DNA from: an uncultured Nocardioides sp. | GTDB taxonomy: Bacteria > Actinomycetota > Actinomycetes > Propionibacteriales > Nocardioidaceae | Direction of reading: 5' to 3' | Assembly (NCBI RefSeq): GCF_946885725.1 | Contig: NZ_CAMPGZ010000047.1 | Span: forward strand, 1-22,411 | DNA: 22,411 nt | In this document: piece by piece, positions 1 to 5,684 of the stretch | How the letters are laid out: every line of letters starts with the position of its first letter | Position numbering within the stretch: the first letter of the stretch is position 1 | Made by a program: the position numbers and the translations under genes | Notes under the pieces: model-generated | Seen by the model: the letters and a program-made list of their open reading frames with translations, nothing else | Database searches by the model: none | What the model was told of the DNA's origin: nothing

Positions 1-281
<281 letters not shown>

Positions 282-390
282 TCACGCGTTGATGTGTGGT
301 GGTCCGGGCGATGCCCGCGACGGACGATCCCCGACCGGCCCGGCGGACCCTTCCCGCCGACGTCAGGGACCTCATCGGTCCGGTCCTTCG

Positions 391-417
391 GTGGCACTCT
401 CAGAGCGAGAGTGCTAA
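391..417 (-). promoter_or_regulatory. CIRCE operator, start-proximal copy (HrcA site)
   Basis: The element is an inverted repeat with nine-base arms and a nine-base spacer: GTGGCACTC, spacer 400-408, GAGTGCTAA. The right arm matches the CIRCE consensus (TTAGCACTC-N9-GAGTGCTAA) fully and the left arm at seven of nine positions. HrcA binds CIRCE and represses chaperonin genes in the absence of heat or folding stress. It lies about 125 bases upstream of the groEL start, just downstream of the predicted -10 box. Confidence 0.93.
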
Positions 418-421
418 CCAA

Positions 422-450
422 TTCTTAGCACTCGCCCCTTGTGAGTGCAA
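422..450 (-). promoter_or_regulatory. Probable groEL promoter
   Basis: Read on the minus strand there is a TTGCAC -35 box (445-450), a 17-base spacer and TAAGAA (422-427) as the -10 box. The -35 box is inside the upstream CIRCE, an arrangement known for actinobacterial groEL genes. Transcription would start near 415, inside the other CIRCE, giving a leader of roughly 150 bases. Confidence 0.6.
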
Positions 451-451
451 G
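425..451 (-). promoter_or_regulatory. CIRCE operator, promoter-overlapping copy (HrcA site)
   Basis: A second CIRCE lies seven bases from the first: TTAGCACTC (perfect left arm), spacer 434-442, GAGTGCAAG. The weaker arm also supplies the -35 box of the groEL promoter on the minus strand, so HrcA bound here would directly block RNA polymerase. Confidence 0.92.
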
Positions 452-537
452 GCGGGACCTCGTGGCCGGCCACACGCGGTGGCCCTACCCCAATTCGGGT
501 CACTGTCTAGACCATGCGGGATGGTGTATCCGGGCCA

Positions 538-567
538 TTGACCCCCCTTTCAGGCCCGGAATAGCCT
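538..567 (+). promoter_or_regulatory. Candidate plus-strand promoter upstream of an orphan terminator
   Basis: TTGACC (538-543), an 18-base spacer and TAGCCT (562-567) form a reasonable vegetative promoter. Its transcript would start near 574 and meet the strong terminator at 598-631 after about 58 bases. This is sequence-based inference only. Confidence 0.4.
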
Positions 568-597
568 GATCACACCTCGTGGGTGCGACGGGGTTTC

Positions 598-631
598 GGC
601 CGGGGCGGTGACAACACCGCCCCGGCCTTTT
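598..631 (+). terminator. Rho-independent terminator with no upstream gene (sRNA end or attenuator)
   Basis: A perfect 13-bp stem (598-610 with 615-627, arm GGCCGGGGCGGTG), an ACAA loop and a TTTT tract define an intrinsic terminator on the plus strand. No plus-strand gene lies upstream, because groEL is transcribed away from it. It must therefore end a short RNA, or act as a conditional terminator in the leader of the reductase gene at 702. The minus-strand reading lacks the T tract. Confidence 0.8.
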
Positions 632-648
632 ACGTGCCTCCGGCTTAT

Positions 649-669
649 TGTCTACTCTCTCACTAGACA
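649..669. promoter_or_regulatory. Inverted repeat, possible operator of the downstream reductase
   Basis: TGTCTA (649-654) and TAGACA (664-669) are perfect inverted arms around a nine-base CT-rich spacer, 33 bases before the start codon at 702. The size suits a dimeric repressor site. No regulator can be assigned from the sequence, and a chance palindrome is possible. Confidence 0.35.
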
Positions 670-701
670 TTGTGCACCCGTCGTCGAACGAGAGAGAGCC
701 G

Positions 702-1295
702 ATGAGCACCACCGCGTCCCCCGCCACGACCGAGTCCCTGCAGGTGCTGGGCCTGGTCGGCAACCCCGCCCCCTCCTCGCGTACGGCGCGCGTGACCCAG
801 CACGTCGTCGCGCTCGTGCGCGACGCGCTCGGTCCGACCGGCACGGCCGGCGACATCGTCGAGCTGGCCGACCACGGCGGCGACCCGTCCGTCCAGGTCG
901 CGGTCGGCGACGCCCACGTGCTGGTGGTCGCGACGCCGGCGTACAAGGGCTCCTACACCGGGCTGCTCAAGCTGTTCCTCGACACGCTGGCCGGCGACGG
1001 CCTCCGGGAGACCGTGGTGGTCCCGGTCGTGACCGCCGGGTCGCCGGTGCACGCGACGATGACCGACCTGCACCTGCGCTGGGTGCTCGGCGAGCTCGGC
1101 GGCTCGCTCCCGGTGCCCTCGGTGGTGCTCACCGAGCGCGACCTGAAGGCGCGCGACGACGTCGCGGACGCGGTCGGCGGGTGGCGCGACGCGCACCTCG
1201 CCGGTGTCGTCGCGGCGGTTCAGGCGGTCGCGTCGAGCAGGTCGACGACGAGGTCGGCGAACGACCAGGCATTGGCCGGCACCACGTCGAGGTAG
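702..1295 (+). CDS. NADPH-dependent FMN reductase family protein (SsuE/MsuE-like)
   Basis: A 197-residue flavodoxin-fold protein of the NADPH-dependent FMN reductase family. Such enzymes reduce FMN for partner monooxygenases, often in desulfonation or other oxidations. The N-terminal phosphate-binding loop GLVGNPAPSSRT (residues 17-28) and the flavin-site motif TPAYKGSYTGLLKLFLD (about 79-95) are clear. The ATG at 702 follows a GAGAG ribosome site. An in-frame TTG at 648 would put the inverted repeat in the coding region and is less likely. The last 25 codons overlap the convergent ATP-grasp gene by 76 bases. An orphan terminator and an inverted repeat lie in the leader, so conditional expression is plausible. 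No monooxygenase is nearby, so the physiological partner is unknown. Confidence 0.85.
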   Translation: MSTTASPATTESLQVLGLVGNPAPSSRTARVTQHVVALVRDALGPTGTAGDIVELADHGGDPSVQVAVGDAHVLVVATPAYKGSYTGLLKLFLDTLAGDGLRETVVVPVVTAGSPVHATMTDLHLRWVLGELGGSLPVPSVVLTERDLKARDDVADAVGGWRDAHLAGVVAAVQAVASSRSTTRSANDQALAGTTSR

Positions 1296-2083
1296 AGCCC
1301 GGGCTCGGTGATCTCGAGCTCGCTGAGGGCGAGTGTGCCGTCGTCCAGGCGCATCATGTCCGCGCGGGCGTAGGGCAGCGGGACGCCGAGCAGCCCCTCC
1401 GCGACCGCCACCGCCTCGCACGCCAGCTGCGCCGCCTCGGACGTGACCGGCACCGGCTTGGACGCGCCGCCGAACTCCTCGTGCACGCGGATCTCCTCGC
1501 CCGCCGGCAGCTTGACCACCTGCGAGACGACGTCGCCACCGAAGACGAAGACCGAGGTCTCGCCCTCGGTGCGGATCGAGGCGACCAGCGGCTGGACGAC
1601 CCACGGCCCGCGCTCGATCTGCGACTCGTCGAGGCCCGCCGGCCCGCCCGGCTCGCCGTCGAAGACCACGACGCCGCGGCCGCCGGCGCCGACCCGCGGC
1701 TTCACCACGGCCGGCGCGAACGCCGCGACGGCGGGGCCGATCTCGCCCTCCTCGTCGACCGCGACGGTGGGAACGACCGGCAGCGAGGTCTGGCCGAGGT
1801 CGACGAGGTAGGCCTTGTCGGTGTTCCAGGCGATGGCCTCGACCGAGTTCACCAGCGTGTCGCCGACCTTGCGGCACCACGCGAGGAACTCGTCCCGGCG
1901 GCCGTCGTAGTCCCAGGTGCTGCGCACCAGCACCAGCCGGGCGACCTCCCAGTCGACGTTCGGGTCGTCCCAGACCGCGAACCGCGCCGCGATCCCGCGC
2001 TCGGCCAGCGCGTCCAGCAGCAGCTGCCCGCCGGGCTCGCCGTCGGGGAGGTCGGCACAGGTCGCCAGCAGCACGTCAGCCAT
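1220..2083 (-). CDS. ATP-grasp domain protein
   Basis: A 287-residue protein with the features of an ATP-grasp ligase: an N-terminal domain (MADVLLATCADLPDGEP), the ATP-binding strand PAVVKPRVGAGGRGVVVF (about residues 124-141), a central QPLVASI...GETSVFVFGG segment and the metal-binding end ALSELEITEPGLYLD. Enzymes of this fold join a carboxylate to an amine or thiol through an acyl phosphate. The closest described type I can name is the RimK/DcsG-like group; the substrate cannot be read from the sequence. It follows the nucleotidyltransferase gene with only nine bases between them, so the two are probably co-transcribed. Its 3' end overlaps the convergent FMN reductase gene. Confidence 0.8.
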   Translation of the reverse strand: MADVLLATCADLPDGEPGGQLLLDALAERGIAARFAVWDDPNVDWEVARLVLVRSTWDYDGRRDEFLAWCRKVGDTLVNSVEAIAWNTDKAYLVDLGQTSLPVVPTVAVDEEGEIGPAVAAFAPAVVKPRVGAGGRGVVVFDGEPGGPAGLDESQIERGPWVVQPLVASIRTEGETSVFVFGGDVVSQVVKLPAGEEIRVHEEFGGASKPVPVTSEAAQLACEAVAVAEGLLGVPLPYARADMMRLDDGTLALSELEITEPGLYLDVVPANAWSFADLVVDLLDATA

Positions 2084-2092
2084 GGATCGAGG

Positions 2093-2851
2093 CTAACGAG
2101 CGGGTCCGGTCTCCCCACCCAGCCGGTGCCCGACGAGCAGCGGGCCACCCACGCGCATGAGCACGTCGACGGCGGCCCGATGCAGGACCGCGGTGTCGCC
2201 GTACACCACGACGTGTCTCTGCCCGTTGACCAGCCGCTCGGCGAGGTCGGGGTCCACCCGGCGGAGCGCCCGCGCCAACCCCTTGCCGCGGCCGGACCAC
2301 TCACCGCCGGCCGCCAGCGCGAGCGCGGCGGTCTCGGAGACGACCAGCCCGGCGAGGTAGGCCAGCTCGTCCTCCCGGTCGCTGCCGGCCATGTCGTCGA
2401 GCAGATCGGTCAGCGCATAGCGCGCCATCGCCAGCTCGGTCTCGTCGTACGGCGGCGGCCCGGCGTCGAGCAGCTCGCGTGCACGCGCCACGAGCCCACC
2501 GGCCACGCCGTCGCGGTCGAGCAGCACCCGGCTCTCGGCGACCAGCCGCATCAGAGTCGGCTGACGTCTCGCGACGTCCTTGGCCATGTAGTGCTCGAGG
2601 CTGTCCCGGTCGTGCACGAACGCCTCGACCACCCAGCCCTCGTGCTCGAGGGTGTCGCGGTACGGCGCCGTCAGCCCCGTCGACGCCACCACGACGCCCT
2701 TGTCGAGCACGATCGTCACGTCGAGGTCGGAGGTCGGCGTGGCGTCGTCGGTCAGCACGCTGCCACCGAGGAACGCCACCGACGCCTCCGGCGCGTACCC
2801 CGCCACGAACGCCGTCGCCGCCTCGATCGGCTCCGGCCGGTCCCCGTACAT
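2093..2851 (-). CDS. Nucleotidyltransferase-fold protein (Pol beta superfamily)
   Basis: A 252-residue protein with the Pol beta/minimal nucleotidyltransferase signature: FLGGSVLTDD (GGS at 29-31) followed by TPTSDLDVTIVLD, giving the metal-binding pair D42/D44. The remaining 200 residues are helical, as in aminoglycoside- or antitoxin-type nucleotidyltransferases, but no specific acceptor is evident. The ATG at 2851 was chosen because it precedes the fold. A TAGAAA box (2859-2864) seven bases upstream would give a leaderless message, and no good ribosome site is seen. It is the first gene of an operon with the ATP-grasp protein; the pairing suggests a joint modification reaction, but that is inference. 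Confidence 0.78.
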   Translation of the reverse strand: MYGDRPEPIEAATAFVAGYAPEASVAFLGGSVLTDDATPTSDLDVTIVLDKGVVVASTGLTAPYRDTLEHEGWVVEAFVHDRDSLEHYMAKDVARRQPTLMRLVAESRVLLDRDGVAGGLVARARELLDAGPPPYDETELAMARYALTDLLDDMAGSDREDELAYLAGLVVSETAALALAAGGEWSGRGKGLARALRRVDPDLAERLVNGQRHVVVYGDTAVLHRAAVDVLMRVGGPLLVGHRLGGETGPAR

Positions 2852-3011
2852 ACGGGTGTTTCTACCGGTGAGGGGTCGGTTGTGCCGCGACACGCCGCCG
2901 ACTGCGCTGAAGTACTGACTCCTCGCCGTCCGGGACCACCCGGGGGGAGCCGCGGGAGATTTTGCCGACGATCCGGCTCCGGGCAGGGCCGTGCAGCCCC
3001 ACACTGGGCGA

Positions 3012-3353
3012 ATGAAGCGCGTGGTCGTGACCGTCGCCGCCGTCGCGGCGACCGCGGTGGTCGGGACCGCCGTCCCCCTCGGGCTGAGCATGACCGCGTC
3101 CGGGAGCGAGCAGCCGCCGGCCGCGAGCCGCGTCGCCCAAGGCGACGGGCAGGGTCCTCCGGCGTGGGTGCACCACAAGCCCGGCAAGGCGCGCGACGCC
3201 GCGAAGGGGCGCTGGCAGCGGGAGCGCCGCGCCCACCTCGACGCCTGGAAGGCGTGGAAGAAGGAGCAGCAGGAGGCCTGGCGGACCCAGGACTCCCACG
3301 ACGGCCCGCCGCCGTGGGCGGGCGGGCCGTGGCGGACCGGCCCCGGCCGCTGA
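3012..3353 (+). CDS. Small exported basic protein of unknown function
   Basis: A 113-residue protein that I do not recognise. Residues 1-25 form a short positive end and a hydrophobic stretch (MKRVVVTVAAVAATAVVG), so it is exported or anchored by one N-terminal helix. The middle, about residues 55-95, is very rich in Trp, Lys, Arg, Glu and Gln (for example DAWKAWKKEQQEAW), and the tail is Gly/Pro/Trp-rich. No Cys and no catalytic motif are present. It ends 16 bases before the convergent sulfur carrier gene. GC-rich inverted repeats near its 3' end (3303-3328) could end transcription. An in-frame GTG at 2991 is a weaker start because it would put charged residues before the signal. Confidence 0.6.
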   Translation: MKRVVVTVAAVAATAVVGTAVPLGLSMTASGSEQPPAASRVAQGDGQGPPAWVHHKPGKARDAAKGRWQRERRAHLDAWKAWKKEQQEAWRTQDSHDGPPPWAGGPWRTGPGR

Positions 3354-3369
3354 CCGACGGGCCGAAGGG

Positions 3370-3648
3370 TCAGGCGCCGCCGGCGACCGCGGGGATGATG
3401 GAGATCTGCGTGCCGTCGGGCGTCTTGGTCTCGAGGTTGTCGAGGAAGCGGACGTCGTCGTTGCCGACGTACACGTTCACGAACCGACGGATCGCGCCCT
3501 GGTCGTCGAGGATCCGCGCCTTGATCCCGGAGTACTTCGCCTCCAGGTCGTCGATCACCTCGGCCAGCGTCTCGCCCTCGGCGGACACCTCGGACTCGCC
3601 GCCGGTGTAGGTGCGCAGGATGGTCGGGATGCGGACGCTGACGCTCAT
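3370..3648 (-). CDS. MoaD/ThiS-family sulfur carrier protein ending in GGA (CysO-like)
   Basis: A 92-residue ubiquitin-like protein closely resembling mycobacterial CysO: start VSVRIPTILRTYTGG, centre AIRRFVNVYVGNDDVRFLDNL, end IIPAVAGGA. In this family a C-terminal Gly-Gly is adenylated by a MoeZ/ThiF-type enzyme and converted to a thiocarboxylate, the sulfide donor for cysteine or homocysteine synthesis. Here one extra Ala follows the Gly-Gly, so a peptidase (Mec/HcyD, JAMM type) would have to expose it; none is encoded nearby. A strong AAGGAG ribosome site precedes the ATG. It lies 49 bases behind the thrC-like gene on the same strand and probably shares its SAM-riboswitch-controlled transcript, though a hairpin at the thrC stop may reduce read-through. 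Confidence 0.9.
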   Translation of the reverse strand: MSVSVRIPTILRTYTGGESEVSAEGETLAEVIDDLEAKYSGIKARILDDQGAIRRFVNVYVGNDDVRFLDNLETKTPDGTQISIIPAVAGGA

Positions 3649-3690
3649 GGATGCTCCTTGTTCCGAGATGGCTCGACGATAGGGCGACCG

Positions 3691-3712
3691 ACCGGGCTCA
3701 CGCGAGCCCGGT
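3691..3712 (-). terminator. Hairpin over the thrC stop codon (possible weak terminator)
   Basis: ACCGGGCTC (3691-3699) and GAGCCCGGT (3704-3712) form a perfect 9-bp stem with a four-base loop, spanning the stop codon of the thrC-like gene. No T tract follows on the minus strand. It may attenuate or protect the transcript between this gene and the sulfur carrier gene. Confidence 0.4.
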
Positions 3713-5008
3713 GGCGGCGAACGCGTCGTACGACGGGGAGATGGTCGCCGCGGGACCGACCTCGTCGGCGACGGCGTCGAGGGTCTTCAGGCCCATGCCG
3801 GTGTTGATCACGACGGTCTCGAGCTCCGGGTCGAGCTGCCCGGTCTCGACGAGCTTCTTCAGCACGCCGACCGTCGTTCCGCCGGCGGTCTCGGTGAAGA
3901 TCCCCTCCGTGCGCGCGAGCAGCAGGATGCCCTGGCGGACCTCGTCGTCGGTGATGTCCTCGACGGCGCCACCGGTGCGGCGGCAGATGTCGAGGACGTA
4001 GATGCCGTCGGCGGGGTTGCCGATGGCCAGGCTCTTGGCGATCGTGTCCGGCTTCACCGGGCGGATCGCGTCGACGCCGGACTTGTAGGCGACCGAGACC
4101 GGCGAGCAGCCGGTGGCCTGCGCGCCGAACACCTTGTAGGGCTTGTCCTCGACGAGCCCGAGCTTGATCAGCTCCTGGAACGCCTTGTCGACCTTGGTCA
4201 GCTGCGAGCCCGACGCGACCGGGATGACGATCTGGTCCGGCAGCCGCCAGCCGAGCTGCTCGGCGATCTCGAAGCCGAGGGTCTTGGAGCCCTCGGCGTA
4301 GAACGGCCGCACGTTGACGTTCACGAACGCCCAGCCGTCCTCCTCGCCGGCGATCTCGGAGGCGAGCTTGTTGACGTCGTCGTAGTTGCCGTCGACCGCG
4401 ACGAGGTTCGACGTGTAGACGGCGGAGTTGACCTGCTTGGGCTTCTCGAGGTTGCTCGGGATGAACACCACGGTCTTGATCCCGGCCCGGGCGCCCGCGG
4501 CCGCCACGGCGTTGGCGAGGTTGCCGGTCGAGGGGCAGGCGAAGACCTTCGCGTGCAGCTCACGCGCGGCGCTCAGCGCGCACGCGACGACACGGTCCTT
4601 GAACGAGTTGGTCGGGTTGGTGGAGTCGTCCTTCACCCAGAGCTTGGTGAGGCCGAGCTCGGCGGCGAGGTTGTCGGCCCTGAGCAGCCGGGTGAACCCG
4701 GGCTCGGTGTTGGGGCTCTCCTCGATGTCGGTCGGCACCGGCAGGAGCGCCTTGTAGCGCCAGATGTTGCGCGGCCCCGCGGCGATCTCCTCGCGGGTCA
4801 CCGTCGGGAAGTCGTAGGCGACCTCGAGCGGGCCGAAACACTCGGGACAGGCGTAGTACGGGCCGAGCGCGACCTCGTGACCGCACTCGCGGCACGACAG
4901 CGCGCGGGCGTTGCCGAAGGCGCCGTCCCGGAGGCCGTGCTCCCCGGCGGTCGTCCTGCCGGTCGTCCTGCCGGTCGTCGTGGCCGGGTCGATGACTGAC
5001 GTGCTCAA
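3698..5008 (-). CDS. thrC: Threonine synthase-like PLP enzyme with N-terminal zinc ribbon
   Basis: A 436-residue fold-type II PLP enzyme annotated by homology as threonine synthase (O-phosphohomoserine to threonine plus phosphate, cytoplasmic). A probable zinc ribbon has cysteines 39, 42, 54 and 57 (CRECG...CPECF). The PLP lysine is K137 in NPTNSFKDRVV; typical ThrC proteins read NPTGSFKDR, so Gly is replaced by Asn. CPSTGNLANAVAAAGARAG (phosphate/substrate loop) and VIPVASGSQLTK are also present. The TTG start at 5008 was chosen because an AAGGAGG site lies five bases upstream; longer reading frames would run through the riboswitch. Residues 11-22 come from a short 12-base repeat (TTGRTTGRTTAG). 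It is preceded by a SAM-I riboswitch and followed by a sulfur carrier gene, while hom and thrB are absent, so its true product deserves testing. Confidence 0.88.
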   Translation of the reverse strand: MSTSVIDPATTTGRTTGRTTAGEHGLRDGAFGNARALSCRECGHEVALGPYYACPECFGPLEVAYDFPTVTREEIAAGPRNIWRYKALLPVPTDIEESPNTEPGFTRLLRADNLAAELGLTKLWVKDDSTNPTNSFKDRVVACALSAARELHAKVFACPSTGNLANAVAAAGARAGIKTVVFIPSNLEKPKQVNSAVYTSNLVAVDGNYDDVNKLASEIAGEEDGWAFVNVNVRPFYAEGSKTLGFEIAEQLGWRLPDQIVIPVASGSQLTKVDKAFQELIKLGLVEDKPYKVFGAQATGCSPVSVAYKSGVDAIRPVKPDTIAKSLAIGNPADGIYVLDICRRTGGAVEDITDDEVRQGILLLARTEGIFTETAGGTTVGVLKKLVETGQLDPELETVVINTGMGLKTLDAVADEVGPAATISPSYDAFAATGLA

Positions 5009-5013
5009 GGAGG

Positions 5014-5020
5014 CCTCCTT
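5014..5020 (-). promoter_or_regulatory. thrC ribosome binding site inside a perfect palindrome
   Basis: On the minus strand the ribosome site AAGGAGG sits five bases before the TTG start and is half of the palindrome AAGGAGGCCTCCTT (5007-5020), which runs into the start codon. The 3' strand of the riboswitch P1 helix ends at 5021, directly next to it. This decides the start codon and suggests control of translation initiation. Confidence 0.75.
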
Positions 5021-5170
5021 CTCATCTTCCCCCGGTGCCGACTCTCGGCCGGGGACGGAATTAGCACCGTGGCCGGACCGGGACCGGGCACCGTTTCGGG
5101 TGGTGCACCGGAGGTCGCGGCGGGTTGCCGGGGCTTCACAGGGCCGTGTCCCTCTGCCCCTCTCGATGAG
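5021..5170 (-). promoter_or_regulatory. SAM-I (S-box) riboswitch upstream of thrC
   Basis: On the minus strand all hallmarks of the SAM-I aptamer are present in order: P1 5' strand CTCATC (5165-5170), GAGAGGGGC and GAGGGA, GGCCCTGTGAAGCCCC closing P2, GGCAACC (5123-5129), a long P3 arm, GGTGCTAATTCC (5057-5068), a P4 hairpin (5030-5035 with 5049-5054, inner 5038-5041 with 5045-5048) and the P1 3' strand GATGAG (5021-5026). The SAM-IV type has a different core and is not favoured. There is no terminator stem with a T tract before the gene. P1 abuts the ribosome site, so control is probably at translation. Confidence 0.92.
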
Positions 5171-5178
5171 CGGGCACA

Positions 5179-5184
5179 ACTCTA
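5179..5184 (-). promoter_or_regulatory. Probable -10 box of the riboswitch-thrC transcript
   Basis: TAGAGT on the minus strand lies eight bases before the 5' strand of riboswitch P1, which places the transcript start at the aptamer edge. No good -35 box is seen. Confidence 0.4.
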
Positions 5185-5255
5185 GGGAGCCGTCTCAACA
5201 TGCGCACATCGACGCCAGCATCCGAGACAGCCTCGTCTCACGACACAATCGGCCC

Positions 5256-5684
5256 GTGGAGTCCTGGCGGGTCAAGGAGGCGGTCAACGCCCTCAACCTG
5301 AGTACGGCGGTCGGCGTGGCCGTGGCCGTGGCGGGTCGTGCCCGCCTGGTCCGCGGCCCGCGCGGGCTGCTGCTCGCGACCGGCTACCGGCTCGGGCTGC
5401 CGAAGGCGCCGGCGTTCACGGTCGGCAACGTCGTGCTGACCCGGCACGACGAGGAGTGGCTGGCCGAGCGACCGCGGCTGCTGCGGCACGAGGAGCGGCA
5501 CACCTGGCAGTACACCGCGTGCCTGGGCCTGCCGATGCTGCCCATGTACGGGCTCGCGGCCGGCTGGTCGTGGCTGCGCGGCGGCGACGCCGGCACGCAC
5601 AACGTCTTCGAGCGCGCGGCCGGGCTGGCCGACGGCGGCTATCCCGTGGTCAGTGCGCGGCGGCGTCGACGGCGAGCTGCCTGA
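5256..5684 (+). CDS. Small HExxH-motif protein of unknown function
   Basis: A 142-residue protein. It contains RHEERHTWQY (H78-E79-x-x-H82), the zinc-binding HExxH pattern, followed by a hydrophobic stretch (CLGLPMLPMYGLAAGWSW) and HNVFERAAG with E119 as a possible third ligand, an order seen in gluzincin-type metalloproteins. An N-terminal hydrophobic segment (about 13-25) is short. Whether it is an active peptidase is unknown. The GTG start at 5256 sits six bases after a CACAAT box (5244-5249), consistent with a leaderless message; no ribosome site is seen. It is divergent from the riboswitch-thrC gene and overlaps otsB by 35 bases at their 3' ends. The last residues (RRRRRRAA) are the overlap-encoded tail. 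Confidence 0.7.
   Translation: MESWRVKEAVNALNLSTAVGVAVAVAGRARLVRGPRGLLLATGYRLGLPKAPAFTVGNVVLTRHDEEWLAERPRLLRHEERHTWQYTACLGLPMLPMYGLAAGWSWLRGGDAGTHNVFERAAGLADGGYPVVSARRRRRRAA

Noticed and set aside
2930..2943. Hairpin CCGGG-ACCA-CCCGG between divergent genes
   Set aside because: The stem has only five pairs in a GC-rich region between two gene starts, so chance is the likeliest explanation.
608..3610. A 1000-codon open frame on the plus strand
   Set aside because: Its translation is a low-complexity Arg/Pro/Ala/Gly string and it runs across five well-supported genes. It is a by-product of the high GC content.
4940..4985. Short 12-base direct repeat at the start of thrC
   Set aside because: It only codes for the repeated Thr-Gly-Arg tail before the zinc ribbon and is too short and few in number for a CRISPR array or a regulatory repeat.
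5021..5170. SAM-IV instead of SAM-I riboswitch
   Set aside because: The GAGAGGGGC/GAGGGA start, the P4 hairpin before the closing P1 strand and the CTCATC/GATGAG P1 match SAM-I; the SAM-IV peripheral stems are not present.
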